9,403 nucleotides of DNA, from positions 1 through 9,403 of the forward strand of contig JAUYEB010000244.1 in assembly GCA_030691555.1 (NCBI GenBank), in the 5' to 3' direction. This DNA is from Candidatus Bathyarchaeota archaeon (GTDB lineage Archaea > Thermoproteota > Bathyarchaeia > TCS64). Shown here in pieces: positions 1 to 6,272 of the stretch. The notes under the pieces are model-generated. The model was given only the letters and a program-made list of their open reading frames with translations. It was not told where the DNA came from and did not search any database. Within the stretch, counting starts at the first letter, position 1; the number at the start of each line of letters is the position of its first letter. A program made the translations under genes and the position numbers.

Positions 1-221
1 ATGTCGTAGGGCGTCACGACGGCGACGTAGCCCTCGGGGCGGGCGTCGACGAGCCCCTGCTTCTTCAGCTCCGCGAGGCGCGCCCTGACCGTGGAGCCGT
101 TCTCCTTCAGCGCCTCCGCGATCTCCTGCGGCTTGAGGACGCTGCCCCGGAAGGCGAGGTGGCAGAGTATCTTGTAGGCCGAGGTGTCGGGTTCGATCTG
201 GTCGAGCTTCTCGGCGCTCAT
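1..221 (-). CDS. Small winged-helix DNA-binding protein, fourth of cassette (partial, C-terminus off the window)
   Basis: The reading frame opens with ATG at 221-219 and stays open to the window edge, giving 73 residues with no stop. Residues about 12-60 read as a MarR/TrmB-like winged helix: a first helix (TSAYKILCHLAFRG), a helix-turn-helix (PQEIAEALKENGSTVRARLAELKKQGLV) and the start of a wing (YVAVVTP). It is clearly a paralogue of the protein at 481-738: both have a PDT-x3-K-[IV]-L-x2-LAFRG segment followed by a TVR-x-x-L recognition helix. The start overlaps the upstream gene's stop as ATGA (218-221), so translation is probably coupled. No enzymatic domain is visible. A transcription regulator or antitoxin-like DNA binder is inferred from the fold; the target is unknown. 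Confidence 0.7.
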   Translation of the reverse strand, partial: MSAEKLDQIEPDTSAYKILCHLAFRGSVLKPQEIAEALKENGSTVRARLAELKKQGLVDARPEGYVAVVTPYD

Positions 222-484
222 TTCTCGAAGTACTCCTTCAGGAGGTTGACGAGTATGGGGCCGAGCTTGTAGCGGTAGACGCCCCTGCTCACGGGGTCGA
301 CGAGCCCCTTGTTCTTGAGGTTGAAGAGCGCGATATTGACGGCGTTGACGGTGAGCTTGAGCTTCCCGGCGATCTCCTGGCTCGACATCGCCTCGCCGCT
401 CTCGACGAGGCAGAGGAGCACCTGCTGCTGGCTCTCCGCCCGCCTCAGGCTCCCCAGCTCGTCGGCGCCAACCATCCCGGTCAC
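218..484 (-). CDS. Small winged-helix DNA-binding protein, third of cassette
   Basis: This is an 88-residue protein if it starts at GTG 484, whose GTGA overlaps the stop of the preceding gene. An ATG at 475 (residue 4) is an alternative start. Residues about 18-68 form a winged helix: helix 1 (QQQVLLCLVESG), helix 2 (SSQEIAGKLKL), the recognition helix (VNAVNIALFNLKNKGLV) and a wing (VYRY). The tail (GPILVNLLKEYFEK) is amphipathic and could dimerise or contact a partner. It is more distant from the other three members in sequence but has the same architecture. No strong Shine-Dalgarno motif precedes it, so translational coupling from the gene at 481-738 is likely. The regulatory target cannot be told from the sequence. 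Confidence 0.72.
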   Translation of the reverse strand: MTGMVGADELGSLRRAESQQQVLLCLVESGEAMSSQEIAGKLKLTVNAVNIALFNLKNKGLVDPVSRGVYRYKLGPILVNLLKEYFEK

Positions 485-738
485 TTCTTCGAGAAGACGT
501 ATGAGACGAAGTCGGTGAAGGGGATGGCGCTCCTGTAGGTGCCGTCCTCCTGCTGCCTCACGTAGCCCTTGTCGAGTAGGCTTCGGAGCGCGGGGCGCAC
601 GGTGCCCGGCGCGATCCCCGTATCCTCGCTGATGGCACCGGGGAGGCAGGCCCCACGGAACGCGAGGAAGGCGAGCACCTTGAACTGCGCCGTGTCTGGC
701 TTGAGCTCCTGCGTCGCCTTTTCGATCAGTTCAACCAT
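481..738 (-). CDS. Small winged-helix DNA-binding protein, second of cassette
   Basis: This 85-residue protein starts at ATG 738, one base after the stop of the gene at 740-985. After a short N-terminal helix, residues about 14-65 give the winged helix: PDTAQFKVLAFLAFRG, then an ISEDTGIAPGTVRPALRSLL helix-turn-helix, then DKGYV and a wing strand (GTYRSAI). The tail (FTDFVSYVFSKK) is hydrophobic and ends in lysines. It is the closest paralogue of the partial protein at 1-221, which suggests duplication within the cassette. It has no cysteine cluster, ligand-binding domain or catalytic motif. The fold suggests a MarR/TrmB-like regulator; the specific role is unknown. Confidence 0.75.
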   Translation of the reverse strand: MVELIEKATQELKPDTAQFKVLAFLAFRGACLPGAISEDTGIAPGTVRPALRSLLDKGYVRQQEDGTYRSAIPFTDFVSYVFSKK

Positions 739-739
739 T

Positions 740-985
740 CTACTTCGCCTGCTTCTCCAGTGCCTCGATCCTGTCCATGAGGTGGATCACGATCCCGGCG
801 TAGTTGGGTTCGTAGTTTCCGCGTCCGCTCCTCTGAAGGAGCCCGTCCCTCGCGAGCTTGGCGAACGCGTCCTTGACTGAGTTATATTTCGCGTCGAGCT
901 TGGCCGCCATCTGCTCGGGGCCGAGGGTCGGGTCTTGTAGGAAGCTGCGGAAAACCTTGTCCTTTAGGCTCAATTCCTCGGACAT
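740..985 (-). CDS. Small winged-helix DNA-binding protein, first (promoter-proximal) of cassette
   Basis: This 81-residue protein starts at ATG 985, about 28 bases after a TATA-like box, so the mRNA should be leaderless. A compact winged helix occupies residues about 8-60 (KDKVFRSFLQDP, then GPEQMAAKLDAKYNSVKDAFAKLARDGLL, then a wing GRGNYEPNY). The tail (IVIHLMDRIEALEKQAK) looks like a short coiled coil and may dimerise. It heads a run of four genes with almost no intergenic space and is divergent from nurA-herA. Autoregulation through the shared spacer is plausible but unproven. The sequence is not close enough to a named family for me to give a symbol. Confidence 0.75.
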   Translation of the reverse strand: MSEELSLKDKVFRSFLQDPTLGPEQMAAKLDAKYNSVKDAFAKLARDGLLQRSGRGNYEPNYAGIVIHLMDRIEALEKQAK

Positions 986-1008
986 TTGGTTAGAACTGGG
1001 CTGAACCT

Positions 1009-1017
1009 CTTATTAAC
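1009..1017 (-). promoter_or_regulatory. TATA box of the winged-helix cassette
   Basis: Read on the minus strand this is GTTAATAAG, an AT-rich box in GC-rich DNA. It is centred about 28 bases before the ATG at 985. That spacing puts transcription initiation at or next to the start codon, giving a leaderless mRNA. It is the only good box before this cassette. Confidence 0.6.
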
Positions 1018-1044
1018 TTTGTTTTTGAGCCCCTGAAGTCGGAT

Positions 1045-1070
1045 CGCTCGCGATTTGGATGTGGCGAGCG
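1045..1070. repeat. Inverted repeat in the divergent spacer (candidate operator or hairpin)
   Basis: CGCTCGC (1045-1051) and GCGAGCG (1064-1070) are perfect 7-bp inverted arms separated by 12 bases. The element lies between the two divergent promoters. On the plus strand it is followed by a pyrimidine-rich tract (1071-1087). It could be an operator for the neighbouring winged-helix proteins, or a hairpin-plus-T-tract that blocks rightward read-through. The rest of the spacer 986-1155 holds only promoters. Confidence 0.45.
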
Positions 1071-1083
1071 TTATTCTTTCTTT

Positions 1084-1097
1084 CTTTATATATAAAA
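1084..1097 (+). promoter_or_regulatory. Probable TATA box for nurA-herA
   Basis: CTTTATATATAAAA is the strongest TATA-like stretch in the window. Initiation about 25 bases downstream would fall near 1116 and leave a leader of about 40 bases before the nurA ATG at 1156. A second box, ACTTTATATG (1135-1144), would place initiation near 1166, inside the annotated 5' end of nurA. Which box is used therefore bears on the true nurA start. Confidence 0.5.
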
Positions 1098-1155
1098 TGG
1101 CATTTAGGCCAAATGTTGCTCATGGTCTTCGATCACTTTATATGTCTAGGAAAAA

Positions 1156-2253
1156 ATGTGTTGTGCAGAGAGTGTTCTGGGGGCCAAGCTTCGAGTGCTG
1201 AGTCTTGAGGAGCGGGGGAGCGTCGTCGAGGGCGTGAGGAGGCCGGGTGAGAGCCTGAGTCTCTCCATAAGGGACCTTCTGCTGGGCGAAATTTCGGGCG
1301 ACATCGCGACGGAGCAGCCCGCGGTCACGGCACTCGCCGCGAGGATCAGGGAGGAGATGAGCCTCTTCCCCATGACTAAGCACGAGGCGTACACGAGGGT
1401 GGCCGGCGTGGACGCGGGGAGCCAGATACTGCCGCTCGCCTCGAAGAGGTACGGCGTCGTGAGCGCGCTCGCCTACGGTCTCCCCGGTGGCGCGAAGTTC
1501 TGGATGCCCCCCGAGTCGATGTCGATGCCGTACGGCGTCGCGGGCAACAGGTTCGAGGGGATGGTTAACGCGAGGAGGGAGGCGAAGCTATACGAGACCG
1601 CCGCTGTCTACCTCGGCGCCCACCCGGAGACGGAGCTGCTGCTCGTCGACGGCCCCCTCGCCTTCAGCGACTGGTGGAGGATGGCGGGTTGCCACAAGGA
1701 TCAGAAGAGGCTCCTCGACGCGATCAACAATCTGCTCCGCCTCAGCAGGGAGTCGGGAGTCACACTAGCCGGCGTGGTGAAGAGGCCTAGCGCACGCTAC
1801 CTCCTCTACCACCTCGGTCTTCAGGGCGAGACGCAGCTGCCCGACAGCTTCCTTCTCCTCCACGCGTTGAAGCCGGGGGAGAGGACGGACATCTTCTCGC
1901 CAAAGGCGGCGCTGTCACAGGCGAATAGGGCCGCCGTCTTCATGGGCAACCTCGACGTCCCCATCTACAGCTTCTATGGGCGCATGACTCGCGAGTGGAG
2001 CCTGCCCCCGATAAGGGTGGACCTACCCGCCCACAGTCTGGGCGCACTCGACGACGTCGCCGACTACTGCTACGGCACGGCGCTCAACAACGGGATACCC
2101 CTCCCCATCGTGAAGGCGGACGAGGAGGTCAAGATTACCCGCCGATTCATGGCGGAGGTCTACGGCGAGATACTAAGCAGGGTGAGCAGGCGCACAGGCG
2201 AGGTCAGGGGCCTCGCGCCGTACTGGGGTGAGGGCAGATGGATGGGGGTCTGA
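1156..2253 (+). CDS. nurA: NurA 5'-3' nuclease
   Basis: NurA is the RNase H-like nuclease that partners the HerA translocase, with Mre11-Rad50, in resecting DNA ends for archaeal recombination. The 365-residue protein shows the family landmarks: AGVDAGSQ (D86, first metal-binding Asp), LLLVDGPL (D165, second acidic motif), GVVKRP (K209) and a C-terminal block EVKITRRFMAEVYGEI (324-339). Its length fits the family. The ATG at 1156 is preceded by a weak AGG six bases upstream. GTG at 1195 is an alternative start if the inner TATA box (1135-1144) is used, since the first 13 residues match no motif. The 3' end overlaps herA by 16 bases, as expected for partners made together. It is divergent from the winged-helix cassette. 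Confidence 0.9.
   Translation: MCCAESVLGAKLRVLSLEERGSVVEGVRRPGESLSLSIRDLLLGEISGDIATEQPAVTALAARIREEMSLFPMTKHEAYTRVAGVDAGSQILPLASKRYGVVSALAYGLPGGAKFWMPPESMSMPYGVAGNRFEGMVNARREAKLYETAAVYLGAHPETELLLVDGPLAFSDWWRMAGCHKDQKRLLDAINNLLRLSRESGVTLAGVVKRPSARYLLYHLGLQGETQLPDSFLLLHALKPGERTDIFSPKAALSQANRAAVFMGNLDVPIYSFYGRMTREWSLPPIRVDLPAHSLGALDDVADYCYGTALNNGIPLPIVKADEEVKITRRFMAEVYGEILSRVSRRTGEVRGLAPYWGEGRWMGV
2225..2233 (+). promoter_or_regulatory. Shine-Dalgarno site for herA inside nurA
   Basis: GGGTGAGGG ends four bases before the herA ATG at 2238 and matches the GGTGA core of the archaeal ribosome binding site. It is one of the few clear SD sequences here, consistent with herA being an internal cistron while most other genes appear leaderless. 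It supports ATG 2238 over ATG 2242, which is out of frame. Confidence 0.55.
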
Positions 2254-3761
2254 AGGTAGGACACACCTACAGCCTGACCGGCGAGTACGGCATCGACAAG
2301 ATCACCGTGCTCCTCATGAGGGGGCGCGAGCTCGCAAAGGGCGACCTCGTCTACGTCAAGCACCCCAAGAACGGGTCACCCGTCGTCTACCAGGTCATCA
2401 AGGTCTACCCACACAAGCGGGTCCGCGAGTACGAGGAGGCCCTCCTCACCGAGGGGCGCGTCATCGATGACGCCGAGGACTCCAGCCTCCACGCGGAGGC
2501 GTACCAGTGGGGGTGGATGGACGGCGAGGGCAGCCTCAGGCCCCTCCGCTACCCGCTCTCACCAAACACCCAGGTCTTCGCGGCTGAGCGCGACCTCGTC
2601 GCACGCTTCACAAAGCCCAACGGGGAGTGGAAGTTCCTCCTCGGCACCGACCCGACCACCGACCTTGATGTTGAACTCGGCCTCTATCCGTTGATCAGGC
2701 AGAGCTGCCTCATCTGCGGGGCGGTCGGGACTGGGAAGACGACGACCGCCATCAGCATGGTGGCCCGAGCAGCCAACGCGAACCCGCCCGTCCGCTTCTT
2801 CATAGTCGACAAGGACGGGGAGTACAGCAGCCTCACGGACCGGCTCGGTGCGGGGGCCGTCCTCAAGGTGCCGTGGAGTAGCTTCTTCCAGCCCGGGGAC
2901 ATACCGTGGGACGACTACGTCGCCGAGTTCGGGTGGCAGAAGACGTGGTGGAACGCCAAGATACTCACACAGGCACTCAAGGTACTCTACGCCCAGGCCG
3001 CCACGGTCACGAAGGCGAACCTCCGCCGCGCCGTCGCCATAGTCAGCCCCGAGAACCTCGGCTTCAACAAGAAGGCGGACGAGTGGGAACTCTACAGGGC
3101 GCAGGTGGAGAACGCGATAAACACGAGCCGCCTCATCCCCGAGGGCGAGGCCACCGTCCTCGACCCCGTCCAGCTCCTAAAGGAGAGGAAGATAGTCATC
3201 ATGGACCTCAGCGACGGCAAGGACACGTGGGAGCAGAAGCACCTCGTCGTCGCCCAGGTCCTCCGGAAAATCTTCGGTGAGGCCCTCGAGAACAGGAAGT
3301 TCGGCTGCATCGTGCTGCTCGAAGAGGCCATGTACTACGCGCCGCAGCACGGCGTCTTCGAGATAGGCGAGAAGGAGAGCCGGGGCAAGCTGCTCAGCGT
3401 GATCAAGGAGATCGCCACCAACGGGGGGCGGAACGGCGTCGGCCTCTGGGCGGTGACCCAGCGCCTCGCCACCGTGGAGAAGACCGTCGTCACCCAGTGC
3501 GCCAACAACATAATCTGCCACGGCCTCGAGGACCTCGACAAGCAGCGCCTCGCCGAGATAATGGGGAACGAGTTCACCCAGCTCATAGGCGACCTCCCCC
3601 CCGGTGAGGCGATAGTCAAGGGAACGGCCCTCAAGTGCAGGTTCCCCATCTGGGTAAAGGTCCTCGCGGAGGTCTACCCGGCGTCGAGCCTCAGCTCGCC
3701 GATGAGCAGATTCGTCCACATGGCACTCACCGAGGCCGGGGTGGCCGCTACTGCCCAATGA
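2238..3761 (+). CDS. herA: HerA bipolar DNA translocase/helicase
   Basis: HerA is a hexameric FtsK-like ATPase that threads DNA and drives NurA during end resection. The 507-residue protein begins with an HAS-barrel-like beta region (about 5-105: YSLTGEYGIDKITVLL, GDLVYVKHP). A RecA-like motor follows: Walker A GAVGTGKT (161-168, K167), a helical insertion (about 225-300), and Walker B CIVLLEEA (357-364, E362 and E363). Next is GGRNGVGLWAVTQR (396-409), with a probable arginine finger R398 and Q408. The C-terminal segment SSLSSPMSRFVHMALTE may form the closing tail. Walker B carries LEEA rather than IDEA, a variant I recall as common in this superfamily. Neither mre11 nor rad50 lies within the window. 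Confidence 0.93.
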   Translation: MDGGLKVGHTYSLTGEYGIDKITVLLMRGRELAKGDLVYVKHPKNGSPVVYQVIKVYPHKRVREYEEALLTEGRVIDDAEDSSLHAEAYQWGWMDGEGSLRPLRYPLSPNTQVFAAERDLVARFTKPNGEWKFLLGTDPTTDLDVELGLYPLIRQSCLICGAVGTGKTTTAISMVARAANANPPVRFFIVDKDGEYSSLTDRLGAGAVLKVPWSSFFQPGDIPWDDYVAEFGWQKTWWNAKILTQALKVLYAQAATVTKANLRRAVAIVSPENLGFNKKADEWELYRAQVENAINTSRLIPEGEATVLDPVQLLKERKIVIMDLSDGKDTWEQKHLVVAQVLRKIFGEALENRKFGCIVLLEEAMYYAPQHGVFEIGEKESRGKLLSVIKEIATNGGRNGVGLWAVTQRLATVEKTVVTQCANNIICHGLEDLDKQRLAEIMGNEFTQLIGDLPPGEAIVKGTALKCRFPIWVKVLAEVYPASSLSSPMSRFVHMALTEAGVAATAQ

Positions 3762-3770
3762 TTTTAATAA
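3761..3770 (+). promoter_or_regulatory. TATA box of the MscS-family gene
   Basis: ATTTTAATAA begins on the last base of the herA stop codon and is centred about 26 bases before the ATG at 3792, so transcription should start at the ATG itself. The AT-rich tract may also serve as the herA terminator. Confidence 0.6.
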
Positions 3771-3791
3771 AACACGCCCTTCTGGGGATAC

Positions 3792-4655
3792 ATGGGAGCG
3801 GCGCAGGCCAAGAAGCGTAGGCGCATCGACTACGGTCGGAGCCTCCTCAAGATCATCGTACTGCTGGTCCTACTCAGCGCGTGCCTCACCATCGTCATGG
3901 TGCTCTTCGAGTGGAAGGACGTGCAGCAGCTGCCGGCTTACCTCAGGCCGTATGCCCCGATTCTGCTCGTCGTGAGCCCATACCTCCGCTACATCAACGC
4001 GGCGATCATCCTCGTCCTCGGCTACTTCATAGTGGGCGAGGTGGGGCGCATCGTCTACGCATACATGCGTGGCTTCGCGGACCACTCCTCCGCCGCGACG
4101 ATACAGAACATCGCCAGGATCGTGGGCTTCGGCGCCCTCTTCGCCGCGCTGGCATCGGCGTTTAGCGTCGACCCCGCCGCGGCGCTCACACTCGGCGGAT
4201 TCGGGGGGCTTGTCGTGGGCTTCGCGACTCAGACCTTCCTCTCGAACACCATCGCGGGGATATTCGTCCTCGTCACACGCCCATTCACGTTTGGTGACGT
4301 CGTGACCCTGGGTGGGAACACGGGAGTCGTCAAGGAGATCCGGGTGATGCACCTAGTCCTAGAGTCCACCGATGGTTCGAAGGACATCTTGATACCGAAC
4401 AGCCTCGTGTTGAGCCAGGTGATCCTGAAGGATAGGCCCGGGGTCCGGATGGGCCCGACCCCGACGACGATCACACTCGAACAGCCCCCTACGAAGGTCA
4501 AGGCCGGGGACAGGATAGTGTTCACGGGGCGGCTCGCCGAGTCCGAGTCGGGGAGGCCCCTCGCCGGCGCCGTGGTGAGGCTCTACGAGAGGGACATCGT
4601 AAGGACGACCTGCTCGTCGAGGGCGTCGCGGACGCCGAGGGCAACTACTCCATAG
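3792..4655 (+). CDS. MscS-family small-conductance mechanosensitive channel, C-terminal domain frameshifted
   Basis: This is a membrane channel of the MscS family, which opens under membrane tension to release osmolytes. A basic N-terminus (KKRRR, 8-11) suggests a cytoplasmic start. Helices follow at about 19-39, 66-91, 104-124 and a glycine/alanine-rich pore helix at 130-160 (LGGFGGLVVGFATQTFLSNT). The MscS beta domain follows (RPFTFGDVVTLGG, 163-175; ILIPNSLVLSQ, 199-209). From about residue 224 a beta-sandwich/Ig-like segment starts (GDRIVFTGRLAESESGRPLA) and breaks off: the last ~18 residues of this 287-residue frame (RTTCSSRASRTPR...) are nonsense sequence. The remainder of the domain is intact in the -1 frame up to 4774. 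The gene has its own promoter and is not part of the herA transcript by necessity. Confidence 0.85.
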   Translation: MGAAQAKKRRRIDYGRSLLKIIVLLVLLSACLTIVMVLFEWKDVQQLPAYLRPYAPILLVVSPYLRYINAAIILVLGYFIVGEVGRIVYAYMRGFADHSSAATIQNIARIVGFGALFAALASAFSVDPAAALTLGGFGGLVVGFATQTFLSNTIAGIFVLVTRPFTFGDVVTLGGNTGVVKEIRVMHLVLESTDGSKDILIPNSLVLSQVILKDRPGVRMGPTPTTITLEQPPTKVKAGDRIVFTGRLAESESGRPLAGAVVRLYERDIVRTTCSSRASRTPRATTP

Positions 4656-4774
4656 AGTGGGCCGCCAAGAAGGTGGACTTCTTCGACGACGCCGCCGAGG
4701 TCTACGTAAAGTTCGAGGGCGACGAGGATCACAGGGCGAGCAGCACGAAGCAGTCCACGATAGAGATCAAGTAG
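4601..4774 (+). pseudogene. Displaced C-terminal Ig-like segment of the MscS-family protein (-1 frame)
   Basis: Read in the -1 frame relative to the channel, this stretch encodes KDDLLVEGVADAEGNYSIEW and onward through VYVKFEGDEDHRASS, ending IEIK at a TAG (4772-4774). That completes the beta-sandwich begun upstream: the pattern GRPLAGA-VRLYERD, then LLVEGVADAEG, then VYVKFEGD is typical of archaeal Ig-like/carboxypeptidase-regulatory-like repeats. One missing base near 4593-4601 (for example a second G in ATCGT) would restore a single protein of about 327 residues. No classic slippery heptamer is visible, so a sequencing error or a recent mutation is more likely than programmed frameshifting. 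It has no start codon context of its own. Confidence 0.7.
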
Positions 4775-4786
4775 CGCCACCGTGAA

Positions 4787-4795
4787 GCCTTAAAC
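4787..4795 (+). promoter_or_regulatory. TATA box of the Nudix gene
   Basis: GCCTTAAAC lies 13 bases past the restored channel stop, with initiation expected near 4818. That leaves about ten bases before the TTG start at 4829 and supports this start over the downstream ATG at 4862. Confidence 0.5.
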
Positions 4796-4828
4796 ATCGG
4801 CGTCGACGCCTCACTCAGTGTGTGAGAG

Positions 4829-5266
4829 TTGAGCCCCGGCCGCCTCTACCCCGAGCGCCCCATGGTGGGCGTAGGCATCCTGATCAGGAAGGGCGAGGAC
4901 TACCTGCTCATCAAACGCGCCTCCGAGCCCGACAGGGGGTTCTGGTCCGTCCCCGGGGGCATGGTCGAGATCGGTGAGGAGACCAAGGAAGCCGCGGTTA
5001 GGGAGGCTGAGGAGGAGACGGGGCTCGAGGTCGAGATACTTGAGGACCTAGGCGTCGTCGACAAGATAGTGAGGGACGAGGCGGGGAGGGTCAAGTACCA
5101 CTTCGTCATAATCGACTACCTCGCGGAGCCCGTGGCGGGGGAGATGCACCACCACGACGACGCCCTCGACGCCCGCTGGGTCCACCCCCGAGACTTCAGG
5201 AAGTACGAGCTGTCCCCGACCCTCGTCGACCTCCTACGGAGGATCGACCTCTACCCCGAGTTCTGA
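4829..5266 (+). CDS. Nudix (MutT-like) hydrolase
   Basis: Nudix enzymes hydrolyse nucleoside diphosphates linked to another moiety, such as ADP-ribose or oxidised NTPs, using a metal held by the Nudix box. The box is complete at residues 44-66: G44-x5-E50-x7-R58-E59-x2-E62-E63-x-G65-L66. The N-terminus (YPERPMVGVGILI) resembles archaeal family members that carry residues before the first strand. This favours the TTG start at 4829; ATG 4862 would begin exactly at the first strand. The 145-residue length is normal. The C-terminal part (ARWVHPRDF...ELSPTLVDLL) is the usual last strand and helix. Substrate cannot be assigned: ADP-ribose pyrophosphatase or MutT-type sanitation are both possible. 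No functional link to the neighbours is evident. Confidence 0.88.
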   Translation: MSPGRLYPERPMVGVGILIRKGEDYLLIKRASEPDRGFWSVPGGMVEIGEETKEAAVREAEEETGLEVEILEDLGVVDKIVRDEAGRVKYHFVIIDYLAEPVAGEMHHHDDALDARWVHPRDFRKYELSPTLVDLLRRIDLYPEF

Positions 5267-5276
5267 GCCCCCTCAC

Positions 5277-5286
5277 GCTTTTAAGG
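5277..5286 (+). promoter_or_regulatory. TATA box of pyrB
   Basis: GCTTTTAAGG is centred about 30 bases before GTG 5312 and 33 before ATG 5315. Transcription should begin a few bases before the start codon, so pyrB has its own near-leaderless promoter rather than depending on the Nudix gene. Confidence 0.55.
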
Positions 5287-5314
5287 CGAGAAACCCACCT
5301 GAGAAGCCGTAGTG

Positions 5315-6247
5315 ATGGCTTTGGTGAAGGCATCCGACTTCAAGGGGAAGGACGTCCTGTCCATGCGGGACTACGGCCGCGAGGAGATAGACTTCATCCT
5401 CGAAGAGGCCACGAAGATGGTCAAGGTGGCGGAGAAGCCCAGCGCCCTCTGCGCGGGGAAGATCCTCGCCGCCCTCTTCTTCGAACCCAGCACACGCACC
5501 CGCCTCAGCTTCGAGACCGCGATGCTCCGCCTCGGCGGGGGCGTCACGGGATTCAGCGACCCGAGCGCCAGCTCCGTGAAGAAGGGCGAGACCCTGGAGG
5601 ACACGATAAAGACTGTCGAGTGCTACGCGGACATCATAGCGATGCGCCACCCGGAGATCGACTCCGCCGCTAGGGCGGCGGCGGCTGCCAGCGTCCCCAT
5701 CCTCAACGGCGGCGCGGGCTCCGGCGAGCACCCGACGCAGGCCCTCCTCGACCTCCACACGATGAAGTACGCCAAGGGGAAGATCGACGGGCTCAAGGTC
5801 GGGCTCTGCGGCGACCTCCTCTACGGGCGCACCACCCACAGCCTGGCCCTCGCCCTGAACCACTTCGACGTGGAGCTCTACCTCATAAGCCCCAAGGAGC
5901 TGGCGATGAAGGAGGACATAAGGAAGGACCTCAAGATGAAGGTCAACGAGGACACCGACCTCGCCAAGGTCATCCCCAAGCTCGACGTCCTCTACGACAC
6001 CCGCATCCAGAAGGAGAGGTTCACGGACCCGGCGAAGTACGATGAGCTGAAGAACGCCTACGTCATCGACCCAGCGATGGTGAGGAGGGGCAAGAAGGAC
6101 CTCGTCCTCATGCACCCGCTGCCACGCGTGAACGAGATCACGACGGATGTGGACTCGATGCCGAACGCGTGGTACTTCAGGCAGGTCAAGCACGGCGTCT
6201 ACGTGAGGATGGCGCTCATAGCGCTGGCCCTCGGCGCCGTAAAGTAA
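5315..6247 (+). CDS. pyrB: Aspartate carbamoyltransferase catalytic subunit
   Basis: PyrB joins carbamoyl phosphate and aspartate to N-carbamoyl-aspartate, the committed step of pyrimidine synthesis, as a cytosolic trimer. Numbered from ATG 5315 (310 residues; an adjacent in-frame GTG at 5312 would add one), the active-site elements are complete. They are FFEPSTRTRLSFE (STRT 59-62) for carbamoyl phosphate, SVKKGET with K89/K90 from the neighbouring subunit, MRHP (R111), EHPTQALLDL (H139), YGRTTHS (R172), TRIQKERF (R230, Q232) for aspartate, and HPLPRVNEI (L269, P270). The usual archaeal partner pyrI does not follow; a T-rich tract and a convergent gene do. The position equal to E. coli K164 is L169, and that equal to E239 is K241. 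Confidence 0.96.
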   Translation: MALVKASDFKGKDVLSMRDYGREEIDFILEEATKMVKVAEKPSALCAGKILAALFFEPSTRTRLSFETAMLRLGGGVTGFSDPSASSVKKGETLEDTIKTVECYADIIAMRHPEIDSAARAAAAASVPILNGGAGSGEHPTQALLDLHTMKYAKGKIDGLKVGLCGDLLYGRTTHSLALALNHFDVELYLISPKELAMKEDIRKDLKMKVNEDTDLAKVIPKLDVLYDTRIQKERFTDPAKYDELKNAYVIDPAMVRRGKKDLVLMHPLPRVNEITTDVDSMPNAWYFRQVKHGVYVRMALIALALGAVK

Positions 6248-6251
6248 CCAA

Positions 6252-6272
6252 CTTTCTTCGATTCTCTTTCTA
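6252..6272 (+). terminator. Probable T-rich terminator after pyrB
   Basis: Starting five bases past the pyrB stop, the plus strand has three short T runs (CTTTCTTC, TTCTCTTTCT) in an otherwise GC-rich region, as is usual for archaeal intrinsic termination. No hairpin is evident. It lies in the convergent gap between pyrB and the PNPOx-like gene. Confidence 0.45.

Noticed and set aside
3177..3758. Long minus-strand open frame opposite herA
   Set aside because: It lies wholly within herA, whose Walker B and arginine-finger motifs are clear. The antisense product is low-complexity and family-less, as expected in GC-rich DNA.
1..3761. A defence island built on HerA, as in HerA-SIR2 or HerA-DUF4297 systems
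   Set aside because: The partner gene is a normal NurA with its catalytic motifs and overlaps herA. This is the housekeeping archaeal resection pair, and no defence effector is visible.
4590..4605. Programmed -1 ribosomal frameshifting in the MscS gene
   Set aside because: There is no slippery heptamer of the X-XXY-YYZ type at the break and no obvious downstream pseudoknot. A simple one-base loss explains the break.
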